Shown here: positions 34,017-43,617 of the stretch, piece by piece
How the letters are laid out: every line of letters begins with the position of its first letter
How positions within the stretch are numbered: position 1 is the first letter of the stretch
Assembly: GCF_001545035.1 (NCBI RefSeq)
Contig: NZ_FCOJ02000015.1
Coordinates: forward strand, 1-64,000
Direction: 5' to 3'
DNA from: Caballeronia glebae
GTDB taxonomy: Bacteria; Pseudomonadota; Gammaproteobacteria; Burkholderiales; Burkholderiaceae
DNA: 64,000 nucleotides
The notes under the pieces: model-generated
Told to the model about the DNA's origin: nothing
The model's database searches: none
Seen by the model: only the letters and a program-made list of their open reading frames with translations
Made by a program: the position numbers and the translations under genes

Positions 34017-35738
34017 ATGGGAAAGAACACAATAGCGGACTATCTCGCGAAGACACTCGCGGCGGCAGGCGTGGAGCGAATCTGGGGCGTGACGGGCGAC
34101 AGTCTGAACGGACTCGCATACAGTCTCGACCGCCTGGGCTCCGTCCGCTGGATGCACACGCGTCACGAAGAAGCGGCCGCTTTCGCGGCCGGCGCGGACG
34201 GCGCCACGACGGGCAAGCTCGCGGTGTGCGCGGGCAGTTGCGGTCCCGGCAATCTGCATCTCATCAACGGCCTTTACGATTGCCATCGCAATCAACAACC
34301 GGTGCTCGCCATCGCGGCGCACATTCCGTCCACGGAGATCGGCCTCGGTTACTTCCAGGAAACGCATCCGCAGGACTTGTTCAAGGAATGTAGCCATTTC
34401 GTGGAACTAGTGTCGAATGCTTCGCAGTTTCCGCGCGTGCTCGAACGCGCGATGCGTGCGGCGATCGAGCAGCGCGGCGTCGCGGTGATCGTGTTGCCGG
34501 GCGACGTCGCGTTGAGCGAAGGACCGGATCTGGAGCCGCGCTGGACCACGAGCGCACCAAGCGCGATCGTGCCGGCCGAGACGGAGATCGACAAGCTCGC
34601 GAGTCTTCTGAACGGCAGCAAAGCGGTGACGATCATGTGCGGCAGCGGCGTCGCGGGCTCGCACGACGAAGTGGTCGCGCTCGCCGATACGCTCGGCGCG
34701 CCCGTCGTGCATGCGCTGCGCGGCAAGCAGTTCATCGAGTACGACAATCCGTTCGATGTCGGCATGACGGGGCTCATCGGCTTCAGTTCGGGCTATCACG
34801 CGATGATGTCGTGCGACACGCTGCTCCTGCTCGGCTGCGATTTCCCGTATCGCCCGTTCTATCCGCCGAAGGCGAAGATCGTGCAGATCGACTGGCGCGG
34901 CTCGCAACTCGGACGCCGCGCGCCGCTGGAAATGGGACTCGTCGGCACGATCAAGGAAACGCTGACGGCGCTCTTGCCGAAGCTTCAGCGCAAAGAGGAG
35001 CGGCGTTTCCTGGAGAATGCGCTCAAGCACTACGCCACCGCGCGCAAGGACCTCGACGATCTCGCGACGCCATCCGCGCCGGGACGTCCGATTCATCCGC
35101 AATATCTGACGAAGCTCGTCGACGAAATCGCAGCCGACGACGCGATCTTCACCGTGGACGTCGGCACGCCGACAGTCTGGGCCGCGCGCTATCTGAAAAT
35201 GAACGGCAAGCGCCAGTTGCACGGCTCGTTCAATCACGGATCGATGGCCAACGCGATGCCGCAGGCGCTCGGCGCGCAGGCCGCGCGAGCACAACGGCAA
35301 GTGGTGTCGCTATCGGGTGACGGCGGCTTGTCGATGCTGCTCGGCGATCTGCTTTCCGCCGTGCAACTCGACTTGCCGATCAAGGTCGTCGTGTTCAACA
35401 ACAGCCTGCTCGGTTTCGTGTCGATGGAACTGAAGGCCGCCGGCTATGTCGACACCAACGTCGATCTCAGCAAGACCGATTTCGCGCAGATCGCGAAGGG
35501 CGCGGGCATCTGGTCGGTGCGTGTCGAGGAGTCGGAGCAACTCGAAGGCGCGCTGCGGGAAGCCTTTGCGCACAAGGGACCGGCGTTGGTCGATGTCGTC
35601 GTGGCGAAGCATGAACTCGCGATGCCGCCAGCCATCGAGCTATCGCAGGCGAAGGGCTTCAGCCTTTATATGTTGCGCGCGGTCCTGAGCGGGCGCGGCG
35701 ATGAAATCGTAGAACTCGCGCGCACGAATCTGCGTTAA
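34017..35738 (+). CDS. poxB: thiamine-diphosphate-dependent pyruvate dehydrogenase (quinone), PoxB-like
   Basis: A 573-residue ThDP enzyme of the pyruvate oxidase family. N-terminal pyrimidine-binding domain with the catalytic glutamate ([17 protein letters not shown], near residue 50) and [30 protein letters not shown]; central FAD/nucleotide domain (about 190-330); C-terminal pyrophosphate domain with the [29 protein letters not shown] motif near 430-460. It oxidises pyruvate to acetate and CO2, feeding electrons to the membrane quinone pool. Start at ATG 34017, behind AGGAAG; the upstream frame does not belong. Followed 32 bp later by an alpha/beta hydrolase on the same strand. Confidence 0.9.
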   Translation: MGKNTIADYLAKTLAAAGVERIWGVTGDSLNGLAYSLDRLGSVRWMHTRHEEAAAFAAGADGATTGKLAVCAGSCGPGNLHLINGLYDCHRNQQPVLAIAAHIPSTEIGLGYFQETHPQDLFKECSHFVELVSNASQFPRVLERAMRAAIEQRGVAVIVLPGDVALSEGPDLEPRWTTSAPSAIVPAETEIDKLASLLNGSKAVTIMCGSGVAGSHDEVVALADTLGAPVVHALRGKQFIEYDNPFDVGMTGLIGFSSGYHAMMSCDTLLLLGCDFPYRPFYPPKAKIVQIDWRGSQLGRRAPLEMGLVGTIKETLTALLPKLQRKEERRFLENALKHYATARKDLDDLATPSAPGRPIHPQYLTKLVDEIAADDAIFTVDVGTPTVWAARYLKMNGKRQLHGSFNHGSMANAMPQALGAQAARAQRQVVSLSGDGGLSMLLGDLLSAVQLDLPIKVVVFNNSLLGFVSMELKAAGYVDTNVDLSKTDFAQIAKGAGIWSVRVEESEQLEGALREAFAHKGPALVDVVVAKHELAMPPAIELSQAKGFSLYMLRAVLSGRGDEIVELARTNLR

Positions 35739-35770
35739 GCAGTCGGGCATCGACCTTCGAGGGATGCGCC

Positions 35771-36622
35771 ATGAGTGAACCGAACGATGCCTTGCCGCTC
35801 GATCATGCTTTCGATTTCGAAGGGCAAGCCGTGCGCTATGGCGTGTTCGGCGAAGGCGCGCCGCTCGTGCTGGTGCACGGCACGCCGTTTTCATCGCAGG
35901 TGTGGCGACGCATCGCGCCGATTGCGGCACGCTCTCGGCGCGTGCATTACTTCGATCTGCTGGGATACGGCGAATCGGACATGCGCGACGGGCAGGACGT
36001 GTCGCTCGGCGTGCAGAATCGCATGCTCGCGGCGCTTCTCGCTCATTGGCGCACCGGCTGGAATGGCGCTTTACCCGACGTGCTGGCGCACGACTTCGGC
36101 GGCGCGACATCACTGAGAGCGGCGTTGCTCGATGGCTGCGCGTATCGTTCGTTGATGCTCGTCGATCCGGTCGCCGTCGCGCCGTGGGGATCGCCCTTCG
36201 TGCGTCATGTGCGTCAGCACGAAGCGGCGTTCGCGGGCGTGCCGCCGTACATGCATCAGGCGATGCTCGATGCGTATCTGCAAGGCGCCGCACATCGACG
36301 CTTGCCGGAAGAGAGCTTGCGCGTTTATACGCGACCGTGGACGGGGAACGTCGGGCAGGCCGCGTTCTATCGGCAGATCGCGCAGATGGATCAGCGATAC
36401 ACCGATGAGGTCCAGTCGCGCTACGGCGAGTTGAAATGCCCCGTGTCGATTCTCTGGGGCGAAGAAGACGAATGGATACCGGTCGAGCGCGGCGTCGAAC
36501 TCGCGTCGCTGATTCCCGGCGCGCGCTTCACGCGCGTGCGCGGATCGGGACATCTGATGCAGGAAGATGCGCCCGAGGCGATCGTCGGCGAGTGGCTGAC
36601 GTTCGTGGGCGCAATCGAATGA
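35771..36622 (+). CDS. alpha/beta hydrolase with aspartate nucleophile (dehalogenase/epoxide hydrolase type)
   Basis: A 283-residue alpha/beta-hydrolase-fold protein. Oxyanion region LVLVHGTPFSSQVW (residues about 33-46), nucleophile elbow LAHDFGG (Asp near 110) in place of the usual G-x-S-x-G, an acid residue in GEEDEWIPVERG and the catalytic His in GSGHLMQED near residue 265. An Asp nucleophile is typical of haloalkane dehalogenases and epoxide hydrolases, so hydrolysis through an alkyl-enzyme ester is likely; the substrate is unknown. Located 32 bp after poxB, possibly cotranscribed. No signal peptide, so cytosolic. Confidence 0.85.
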   Translation: MSEPNDALPLDHAFDFEGQAVRYGVFGEGAPLVLVHGTPFSSQVWRRIAPIAARSRRVHYFDLLGYGESDMRDGQDVSLGVQNRMLAALLAHWRTGWNGALPDVLAHDFGGATSLRAALLDGCAYRSLMLVDPVAVAPWGSPFVRHVRQHEAAFAGVPPYMHQAMLDAYLQGAAHRRLPEESLRVYTRPWTGNVGQAAFYRQIAQMDQRYTDEVQSRYGELKCPVSILWGEEDEWIPVERGVELASLIPGARFTRVRGSGHLMQEDAPEAIVGEWLTFVGAIE

Positions 36623-36665
36623 GCGCGATCAGAGGCGGTACCGGACGCCTACCTCGGCAAGATAT

Positions 36666-37457
36666 TCACGCCTTGTTCTTTGCGCTTTCGGCGCGGAATG
36701 CCGCTTCGCCGGCATCGGATATCTCGACCCATTTCTTGTCGGGCGGCGCATCGTCGAGATAACTGTCGTGCCAGTTCCACCACTTGTAAGTCGGCGTCTG
36801 CGGATAACCTTCAGGCGAGTCTTCCCACAGTTCCTGACGGCCGAGCGGAGTGATGTCGAGGTAATTCCACGTATTGCCCATCTGCTCGTCGCCGCGATTG
36901 TTGAGGAAGTACGTGCGGAATACGCGATCTCCTTCACGGAAAAATACGTTCGTGCCGTGCCATTCGTCGACGCCGAAGTCGGCATCGAAGCGATCCGTCA
37001 GCGTGAACCAGGGAATGTTCCAGCCCATGCGTTCTTTGAGCCGCGCGATGTCCGGTTGCGGCGCGCGCGATACGAAAACGAGCGTGGTGTCGCGCGCATT
37101 CAGGTGCGCGAGATGCGCGACCTGATCGGCGACGAGCGAGCAGCCACGGCACGCATGCTCCGGCCATCCGAAGACGCCGGGCTCGTAGAACGCGCGATAC
37201 ACGATCAACTGACGCCGACCGTCGAACAGATCGAGAAAGCCGACGCTGCCGTCAGGACCTTCGAACACGTAGTCGGTCTTCGCGGCGGTCCACGGCATGC
37301 GGCGGCGTTCGGCGGCGAGCGCGTCGCGGGCGCGCGTATGGGCCTTCTCCTTCACGAGCAACTGCTGACGCGCCGCTTCCCATTCCTCTTGCGACACGAC
37401 AGGCGGCGTGCGCATCACAGTCTTCGCGCGGCTTCCATTTTCGTCCGATGTAGTCAT
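36666..37457 (-). CDS. DUF899 thioredoxin-like protein
   Basis: A 263-residue protein of the DUF899 family, a thioredoxin-fold group. Characteristic stretches: EEWEAARQQLLVKEKAHTRARDALAAERRRMPW near the N-terminus, then YEPGVFGWPEHACRGCSLVADQ with a C-x-x-C pair (CRGC), NARDTTLVFVSRAPQPDI and NYLDITPLGRQ with YKWWNWHDSY at the end. Function is not established; a peroxide- or thiol-linked reductase role is inferred from the fold and CRGC. Cytosolic. The start ATG at 37457 has a plausible RBS (AGGAGG in the shifted upstream sequence at 37468-37473). Confidence 0.88.
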   Translation of the reverse strand: MTTSDENGSRAKTVMRTPPVVSQEEWEAARQQLLVKEKAHTRARDALAAERRRMPWTAAKTDYVFEGPDGSVGFLDLFDGRRQLIVYRAFYEPGVFGWPEHACRGCSLVADQVAHLAHLNARDTTLVFVSRAPQPDIARLKERMGWNIPWFTLTDRFDADFGVDEWHGTNVFFREGDRVFRTYFLNNRGDEQMGNTWNYLDITPLGRQELWEDSPEGYPQTPTYKWWNWHDSYLDDAPPDKKWVEISDAGEAAFRAESAKNKA

Positions 37458-37600
37458 GGCTTTGCAACCTCCTGAGTTGAACTCTTGCTCGTTGTTTGCC
37501 GTGATTCAGTCTGACTCGAAAAGCGGATAACCGAGAGTAACAAGTGTGACGCCATTTGCGCGATCGTGCGTCCCCATGGATCGACGCAAGACAGAAGCGC

Positions 37601-38110
37601 TCAGGCCCACGAAGCACGCAGCGCATGCATCGTTTTCCAGTACGTGAGGAAGCGTCCGGCGAAGATACCCGCGACGATCCCCGACACGGCCGCATCGATC
37701 GCGACATAGGTCGTGAGCGCCGGCAGGTACGACACGGTCGCCATCTCGAACCCCAGCCAGAACTTCGCGATGAACGTTGCGGCGATCAGCACCATGGGCA
37801 ACATGGACCCGGGCAACATCACGGTTCGCGCGATCGGATCGACGATAAAGCGGCTCTGGCTCGCAAGGAACACGCCGCCGACGATGCCCACACCCAGCGT
37901 GACGATCCACACGGCGACGGCGGTCCATCCCGCGAGCGGCGACGCCACCAGATGCGCGATGCCCATGCCCGCGAAAATTAACGGAACGATCGCGAGCTTC
38001 CAAAGCGGTGTTGTGCTGGCCTGCATCGCCTTGATGCCGCGATACAGCAGGAACGCGAGAAGCACCCAGACCCACGTCGGCGTGCCTTGAATGATGGCGA
38101 TTGGCGTCAT
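37601..38110 (-). CDS. hypothetical membrane protein with about five helices
   Basis: A 169-residue protein with hydrophobic segments near residues 12-28, 38-58, 60-80, 100-125 and 135-155, and no recognisable catalytic motif. The N-terminus MTPIAIIQGTPTWVWVLLAF and SWxT-like GIGxHLVASPLAGWTA recall uncharacterised membrane families of Burkholderiaceae, but I cannot name one with certainty. The start ATG at 38110 was chosen because AAGGAG lies 7 bp upstream; the frame stays open further upstream through the 11-bp tandem repeats, where it is an artefact. The gene is separate from its neighbours and its role is unknown. Confidence 0.65.
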   Translation of the reverse strand: MTPIAIIQGTPTWVWVLLAFLLYRGIKAMQASTTPLWKLAIVPLIFAGMGIAHLVASPLAGWTAVAVWIVTLGVGIVGGVFLASQSRFIVDPIARTVMLPGSMLPMVLIAATFIAKFWLGFEMATVSYLPALTTYVAIDAAVSGIVAGIFAGRFLTYWKTMHALRASWA

Positions 38111-38474
38111 GATCATCTCCTTGCAAGCGGTTGTTTGATGCGCATGATGGCGCCGCAGAATTAGCGGCGAATGAGTCCGCGCGCCGGACGTTTGCATCGC
38201 GAGAATTAAGCGGATTCCGAAAACCGGCCGCGCGCCGGGTAAAATGCGACGCCTGCCCGCCGCCCGGCCGGAATCGCGCGTAACCCGCGCGTAATCCGCG
38301 CGTAACCCGCGCGTAACCCGCGCGTAACCCGCGCGTAACCCGCGCACCGGCATCGCGGGCCGCGTCCGCCCCACGAAGGCAAGCTTCCGTCCGTCTGCGC
38401 CTGTCCGGTCAACCCGCGCACGCCGCTTTCACTGAACCCCACACGACACGCAACGACATTCGAGGATCGTTTTC
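38111..38474. other. 364-bp intergenic region holding a tandem repeat
   Basis: No gene seen apart from repeat-driven open frames. The 11-bp repeat array occupies 38275-38346; the rest may carry the promoters of the divergent genes at 38110 and 38475. Confidence 0.5.
38275..38346. repeat. tandem 11-bp repeat, six units plus a partial
   Basis: Six consecutive copies of CGCGCGTAACC (38275-38340, one with T for C in unit 2) and a partial seventh. It sits in the 364-bp gap between the membrane protein and the BASS transporter gene. Confidence 0.95.
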
Positions 38475-39434
38475 ATGCTTGCCCGCGTCACCCGCCTTTT
38501 CCCGTTCTGGGCCGTGCTGGTTTCCATCGCCGCCTATAGCGTTCCTTCCTCCGTGGCCGGCATCGCGCCGCACGTCACGACGCTTCTGACGATCATCATG
38601 CTGTCGATGGGCGTCACGCTTTCCATCGACGATTTCAGGCGCGTGTTTTCGCGGCCCGCGCCGGTTATCGCGGGCATCGTGCTGCATTACCTCGTGATGC
38701 CGCTGGCCGCGTGGGCGATCGCCCGGGCGCTGCGCATGCCGCCCGATCTGCTGGCGGGCATGGTGCTCGTCGGCAGCGTCGCGAGCGGCACGGCGTCGAA
38801 CGTGATGATCTATCTCGCGCGCGGCGACGTGGCGCTGTCCGTCACGATCAGCGCGCTATCGACGCTCGTCGGCGTATTCGCGACGCCGCTGCTCACGCGT
38901 CTTTATGTCGATGCATCCATCGCCGTCGACGTACACGGCATGCTGATGAGCATCGTGCAGATCGTCGCGCTGCCGATCGTGGTCGGCCTCGTCGTGAATC
39001 ATCTGTTCGGCAAGCTCGTGCGCAAGATCGAATGGGCGCTGCCGCTCGTGTCGATGGTGTCGATTCTGCTCATCATCGCCGCGGTGGTCGGCGGCACGCA
39101 GAAGAGCATCGCTTCGGTGGGCATGGTCGTCGCGGTGGGCGTGGTGCTGCACAACGGCATCGGGCTTTTGGGCGGCTATTGGGGCGGCCGTCTGCTCGGC
39201 TTCGACGAAGCCGTCTGCCGCACGCTCGCAATCGAAGTCGGCATGCAGAACTCGGGCCTCGCGGCCACGCTCGGCAAGCTGTATTTCACGCCGATCGCGG
39301 CCTTGCCCGGCGCGCTTTTTTCCGTGTGGCACAACCTCTCGGGATCGATGCTCGCGGGCTATTGGGCGGGACGCCCCGCGAAAGGCTCGACGCGCGATGC
39401 GGATGCGCAAGGGGCCGTCGTCCGGCAGGGATGA
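38475..39434 (+). CDS. BASS-family (bile acid:sodium symporter) transporter
   Basis: A 319-residue membrane protein with nine to ten helices of the BASS fold. Family marks are [58 protein letters not shown] (the GTASN sodium-site region) and [21 protein letters not shown] (the ExxxQNSGLA motif). In bacteria such carriers import pantothenate, pyruvate or other organic acids with sodium. The substrate is unknown. The ATG at 38475 was taken because it begins the family-type N-terminus; a tandem repeat lies about 130 bp upstream. Confidence 0.9.
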   Translation: MLARVTRLFPFWAVLVSIAAYSVPSSVAGIAPHVTTLLTIIMLSMGVTLSIDDFRRVFSRPAPVIAGIVLHYLVMPLAAWAIARALRMPPDLLAGMVLVGSVASGTASNVMIYLARGDVALSVTISALSTLVGVFATPLLTRLYVDASIAVDVHGMLMSIVQIVALPIVVGLVVNHLFGKLVRKIEWALPLVSMVSILLIIAAVVGGTQKSIASVGMVVAVGVVLHNGIGLLGGYWGGRLLGFDEAVCRTLAIEVGMQNSGLAATLGKLYFTPIAALPGALFSVWHNLSGSMLAGYWAGRPAKGSTRDADAQGAVVRQG

Positions 39435-39486
39435 ACGTGAGGAAGAGGGCGCGCGCGCAGTCGGTCGTCGGACCGATGCACGCGCG

Positions 39487-40743
39487 TCAGGTCGCGGCGA
39501 GCGATGCTTGCGCGACCGGCCGGTCGTCGATCGGAAAATGCAGCAGCGCCGCGACGAGCCCGGCGATGGCCGTCGCGCCCCAGATCAGCGAGTACGAACC
39601 GGTCGTGTCGAACACATAGCCGCCGAGCCACGCGCCGAGAAACGATCCGAGCTGATGACTGAGAAACACGACGCCGAATAGCGTGCCCAGATGCCGCGTG
39701 CCGAACACCTTCGCGATGAGCCCATTGGTGAGCGGCACCGTGCCGAGCCACGTCAGCCCCATCACGGCAGCGAAAATGACGACGGATACGCTCGTCGTCG
39801 GCAACAGGACGAAGAGCGCGATCGCGCCGCCGCGAATCAGATAGAGCCACGCGAGCACGTGATGCTGCCGCCAGCGTCCGCCGAGCCAGCCGCATCCCCA
39901 ACTGCCGATCATGTTGAAGAGCCCGATCAGCGCGAGCGCCGTCGCGCCGAGTCCGACCGGCATGTGGCACAGCATCAGATAGCCCGGCAGATGCGTCGCG
40001 ATGAACGCGAGTTGAAAACCGCAGGTGAAGAAGCCGAGCGTCAGCAGCCGATATCCGCGATGACGCAACGCATACGCGAGCGTCTCGCGCAGCGGCATAG
40101 GGGCGGCTTGCGCGTGTGTTTCATGCGATGCCGACGCCTCGCTCCGGCGGCTCGCGCGATCGAGCACGATGCCGAACGGCGCGGCGAGCAGCAACACGAA
40201 GGCGAGGGCATAGAGCGACGCCGACACGCCGGCATGCACGCGCACTTCCTGCGCGAACGGCACCATCAACACTTGCCCGAGCGAGCCGCCCGCGCTGGCG
40301 AGACCCATCGCGACACTGCGCGTTTGCGGCGAAGCCACGCGCCCGACCGTCGCGAGCACGACGCCGAAACTCGTGCAACTGATGCCGATTCCGACGAGCA
40401 AGCCGAGGCCCAGCACGAGCATCCAGCCGGAGGTCGCGGCGGCGGCGAGCGCGAGTCCCGCGGCGAACGTGGCCGCGCCCATCGCGACGACCGGCGTCGC
40501 GCCGTAACGGTCGGCGGCGGCTCCCGCGAACGGCTGCGCGAAGCCCCACACGAGGTTGTGCAGCGCGATCGCGAAGGCGATCAGCGTGACGGGCATGCCG
40601 CGATCGAAGGAAAACGGCCCGATGAAGAGCCCGAAAGTCTGACGCACGCCCATCGCGGCGCTCAGGATCAGCGCGGCCGCGCCGATGAGCGCCCACGTCG
40701 TCGCGCGGTTCGTGCCCGGGCGTGTGGTCGATAGAGATGACAT
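39487..40743 (-). CDS. MFS transporter (OFA-like/monocarboxylate-type)
   Basis: A 418-residue carrier with 12 predicted helices. The N-terminus (ALIGAAALILSAAMGVRQTFGLFIGPFSFDRGM) and GVVLATVGRVASPQTRSVAMGLASAGGSLGQVL are close to the OFA/NhhA-type group that exchanges carboxylic acids; DRYGATPVV carries the MFS loop 2-3 motif. GTRHLGTLFGVVFLSHQLGSFLGAWLGGYVFDTTGSY is typical of the second half. AAGGAGGAACGAGCC precedes the ATG at 40743. It is transcribed after the GcvA-type LysR gene, which may control it. Substrate unknown. Confidence 0.87.
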   Translation of the reverse strand: MSSLSTTRPGTNRATTWALIGAAALILSAAMGVRQTFGLFIGPFSFDRGMPVTLIAFAIALHNLVWGFAQPFAGAAADRYGATPVVAMGAATFAAGLALAAAATSGWMLVLGLGLLVGIGISCTSFGVVLATVGRVASPQTRSVAMGLASAGGSLGQVLMVPFAQEVRVHAGVSASLYALAFVLLLAAPFGIVLDRASRRSEASASHETHAQAAPMPLRETLAYALRHRGYRLLTLGFFTCGFQLAFIATHLPGYLMLCHMPVGLGATALALIGLFNMIGSWGCGWLGGRWRQHHVLAWLYLIRGGAIALFVLLPTTSVSVVIFAAVMGLTWLGTVPLTNGLIAKVFGTRHLGTLFGVVFLSHQLGSFLGAWLGGYVFDTTGSYSLIWGATAIAGLVAALLHFPIDDRPVAQASLAAT

Positions 40744-40826
40744 GGCTCGTTCCTCCTTGCGGCCATCGTCGCAGGCGAACGTCCGTGCTGACAAACGAAA
40801 AGTTTTCGCTGACGGATGAGCGCAGT

Positions 40827-41729
40827 TCAACCGTTATCGACGAAACCGGCCGCCTGTTCGATCAGCCAGTTGCGAAACGCGACGAGATCCGCGCGCGCAC
40901 TCGCTTGCGGCGTTTCGCAGACCCAGTAGGCGGTTTCGGTCTCGACGCTCGTCGCGGACGCTTCGACGAGCGTGCCCGCCGCCAGTTCGCGATCGACGAG
41001 CGGACGCCTGCCGATGACGACGCCGAGCCCGGCCGCGGCCGCATCGAAGCCGAGCTGGACGGTATCGAAGCGCAGGCCGCCGTGGAGATCGAGACCGTCG
41101 ATGCCCGCGCCGTCCATCCACGCCTGCCAGTCCTGACTGGCGGTATCGACGTGGATGAGCGCGGCGCGCGTGAGATCGGGCACGCCGCCCGCGCCTGTCA
41201 GCGTCGCGCGATAGGCCGGACTGCATACCGGCACGAGCCGCTCGCCGAAGAGACGTTGCCACGACGCGCCGTCGACCGGGCCGCGAGAAAGGCGCAGGCC
41301 GAAATCGAAGCCGTCGACGGGAAAGCCCGCCTGCCGGCGCGAGGTGTCCACGCTGACGTCGATGCCGGGCCAGCGCGCGCGGAAATCGGCGAGGCGCGGC
41401 ACGAGCCAGCGAGCCGCGAGCGTCGGCGCGCACGTGATGGAAATCGCGCGGCGCCGGCGCTTGTCGGGCAACGACTGCGTGCCGATGACGATGAGAGAAA
41501 ACGCTTCGGCGATGTACGGCAGATAGTGTTCGCCCGCGGCCGAGAGCGACAGTCCGCGCGGTTCGCGCACGAAGAGCTCGACGCCGAGCATGTCCTCCAG
41601 CGCGCCGACGCCGTGGCTCACGGCGCCCGGCGTCACGTTGAGTTCGGCGGCCGCGAGCTTGAAACTGCGATGGCGCGCGGCGGCTTCGAAGAGACGCAGG
41701 GCGTTGAGCGGCGGGAGGCGCTGAGGCAT
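40827..41729 (-). CDS. LysR-family regulator, GcvA-type
   Basis: A 300-residue LysR protein with helix-turn-helix at residues 5-60 (LPPLNALRLFEAAARHRSFKLAAAELNVTPGAVSH) and a co-inducer domain from about 95. The N-terminal pattern RLPPLNALRLFEA is that of the GcvA subgroup. The core SITCAPTLAARWLVPRLADFRARWPGIDVSV is complete. The MFS gene follows 83 bp downstream on the same strand, so it may be regulated by or cotranscribed with it. Effector unknown. Confidence 0.9.
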   Translation of the reverse strand: MPQRLPPLNALRLFEAAARHRSFKLAAAELNVTPGAVSHGVGALEDMLGVELFVREPRGLSLSAAGEHYLPYIAEAFSLIVIGTQSLPDKRRRRAISITCAPTLAARWLVPRLADFRARWPGIDVSVDTSRRQAGFPVDGFDFGLRLSRGPVDGASWQRLFGERLVPVCSPAYRATLTGAGGVPDLTRAALIHVDTASQDWQAWMDGAGIDGLDLHGGLRFDTVQLGFDAAAAGLGVVIGRRPLVDRELAAGTLVEASATSVETETAYWVCETPQASARADLVAFRNWLIEQAAGFVDNG

Positions 41730-41790
41730 GTTCGCGTGTGAAATCGACGACCGGGTGCGCCTATCTTGCCATTCCTCGCTGAAAACGACG

Positions 41791-43086
41791 TCACGGTTTC
41801 GCCGGCCGCCGATCGTCCCACCAGTCGAGAATGCGCCGCGCGATGAGCGCGAACGGCGGATTGACGAACAGCACGGCCGCTCCTAGCGCAATGCAACCGC
41901 AGACGAGAAACGTGCCGCGATAGCCGAGCGCGGCCACGAGCACGCCGGACAACACGCCGGAAAGAATCGACCCGACGCGCGACGCGTTGAAGAACAGCGC
42001 CGTCGCCGATCCGGGGCTTTGCGGCATCAGATCCTGCATGTAGGTCATGCCCAGGCACGACGTCACGGAGACGACGAAGGCGTTGAAGGCCTGCATCGGA
42101 ATCAGGAAGTGGACATTCGGCGACGCCGCCACCGCAACGAAATAAATCAGATGCACGACCGCGCATGACGCGAGCCAACGCTTCTTGTCGAGGCGCGAAC
42201 CACGCGCGCCGAGCGCGAGCATCATCGGAATTTCGAGGAGCGCGCCGAGGCCGAGCATGATCGAGACGTCGATGCGCGTGCCGTGCATACCGTGCACGAC
42301 GTAAAGCGGCAGGACGATCATGGTCGCGCTCGCGGCGAGCCCGATGAGCGTCATCGCTACGGTGGCGCGCCAGATCTCCGCGCGCGAGTGCTGCGTGCCG
42401 GGGTGCGGCGGCACGAGTTCCTCGGTGTCGGGCGCGGTGACTTCGAGCAGCGAGGACGGGTCGCCGGCGAAGTGAGCGGGTGCGCTGTGCGGGTCGCCCT
42501 TGGGCGAATCGTGCATGCGCCATACGATCGCGCCGCACGCGATGAAACAGGCCGCCGCGAACAGAAACAGGCCGTAGAAGCCGACGGCGGCCAGGACCAG
42601 CGCGCCGACGGAAGGCCCGAAGACCCACGCCATCGAAAGGACGGTTCGCAAGGTCGCGAGCGCGAGGGATCGCTCGGCTTCGTTATCGACCGGCAGAGCG
42701 GCGCGCGCGAAAGAAAACACGAGCGACATTGCGGAGCCGCCGGCGCCGAGAAACACGATGCCGATCGCGACCAGCGCGGAGTAGTTGCGCACCAGACACA
42801 GCAGCAAGAAACCGAGCGACGAAGCGACGAGCGCCGCGAGCAGCAATTCGCGATGATGGCCGTGCCTGTCCGACCATTTGCCGGCAAAAGCGCTGGCCAC
42901 CACGCCGCTCGCGGCAATGACCGTCATGAAGAGACCGAGCTTCAACGGGCTCATGTCCGCCTGCTCGACGCTGAAGAGCGACAGATACGGCGCGGTGAAC
43001 GACATCGCGACGCCGAGCATCAGGATCGCGCTGGAGAGCGGCAAAAAGAATGGGATCCGGGCGAGACTGAGCAGGCGTGTGTTCAT
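41791..43086 (-). CDS. MFS sugar efflux transporter (SetA/SetB-like)
   Basis: A 431-residue carrier of 12 predicted helices, of the sugar-efflux (Set) branch of MFS: MSFTAPYLSLFSVEQADMSPLKLGLFM near the start, FAGKWSDRHGHHRELLLAALVASSLGF as loop 2-3 motif, and NEAERSLALATLRTVLSMAWVFGPSVGALV. A long, polar central loop (about residues 190-235) is present. Set proteins expel glucose, lactose or sugar analogues to relieve sugar-phosphate stress. It lies downstream of nothing else on its strand; the next gene in that direction is the LysR. Substrate specificity is a family-level call. Confidence 0.85.
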   Translation of the reverse strand: MNTRLLSLARIPFFLPLSSAILMLGVAMSFTAPYLSLFSVEQADMSPLKLGLFMTVIAASGVVASAFAGKWSDRHGHHRELLLAALVASSLGFLLLCLVRNYSALVAIGIVFLGAGGSAMSLVFSFARAALPVDNEAERSLALATLRTVLSMAWVFGPSVGALVLAAVGFYGLFLFAAACFIACGAIVWRMHDSPKGDPHSAPAHFAGDPSSLLEVTAPDTEELVPPHPGTQHSRAEIWRATVAMTLIGLAASATMIVLPLYVVHGMHGTRIDVSIMLGLGALLEIPMMLALGARGSRLDKKRWLASCAVVHLIYFVAVAASPNVHFLIPMQAFNAFVVSVTSCLGMTYMQDLMPQSPGSATALFFNASRVGSILSGVLSGVLVAALGYRGTFLVCGCIALGAAVLFVNPPFALIARRILDWWDDRRPAKP

Positions 43087-43385
43087 CGGGACGTGGGTCG
43101 GCTTGGGCGATCGGGCCGAAAAGGCAGGTCGTGCTGGGCGCGGGATGGGTACCGCGCGCGTGCGGGGGGCGCGGTACTTGGGCAGTTTGCCATCGTTACC
43201 TGAATGATGCGTGTGGCAATTAGTTAATTTTGTTTTACATAATGTTAATTAGCGCATTTTTGTTTGTAGGTCCCAAGTTCAAATGTCGCGTCTCTGCCAA
43301 GTAGAGATGTCGCATTTTGCCGTAGGTTCGTGGCCAGACAAGCGTTTCTGGAGCGCGGGCCGTGAACACGACTGGGACGATCACG
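43087..43385. other. AT-rich junction leading into an IS scar
   Basis: 43200-43270 is markedly AT-rich. It then shows two ATGTCGC copies (43283-43289 and 43307-43313) around a TCTCT...AGAGA hairpin (43291-43307), which look like the terminal repeats of the IS whose transposase start follows. No gene. Confidence 0.45.
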
Positions 43386-43562
43386 ATGTCGATGCGCGAA
43401 CTGGACCGATTCGGAGTGATTCAAGCGGTCGCCGAGCGTCCACTCAAACCGGGCCGCGCCGCCGAGCGGCTGGACATGAGCGTGCGAAAAGTCGAGCGCT
43501 TGGTATGGCGTTACCGCGCCGTGGGCGTGGCAGGTCTGGTGTCCGCAAGCGCAACGCGCGAG
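43386..43562 (+). pseudogene. transposase fragment (ISNCY-type N-terminus)
   Basis: The plus strand from 43386 encodes MSMRELDRFGVIQAVAERPLKPGRAAERLDMSVRKVERLVWRYR in pieces, which matches the N-terminal helix-turn-helix of ISNCY/IS1202-type transposases as I know them (a highly conserved MxxKELDR... GRAAERL pattern). After about 58 residues (VSASATRE) the frame loses this character and ends at 43658, so the rest of the element is deleted. Terminal-repeat-like DNA lies just upstream. This is a scar, not an active element. Confidence 0.7.
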
Positions 43563-43617
43563 CAGTCATCAATTGACTGGCGGTGCGACACAGCGTGCGC
43601 TGGCGTCACACGCAAAT

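Noticed and set aside
38275..38346. Tandem repeat considered as a CRISPR array
   Set aside because: Units are 11 bp with no spacers and no cas genes nearby; it is a simple tandem repeat.
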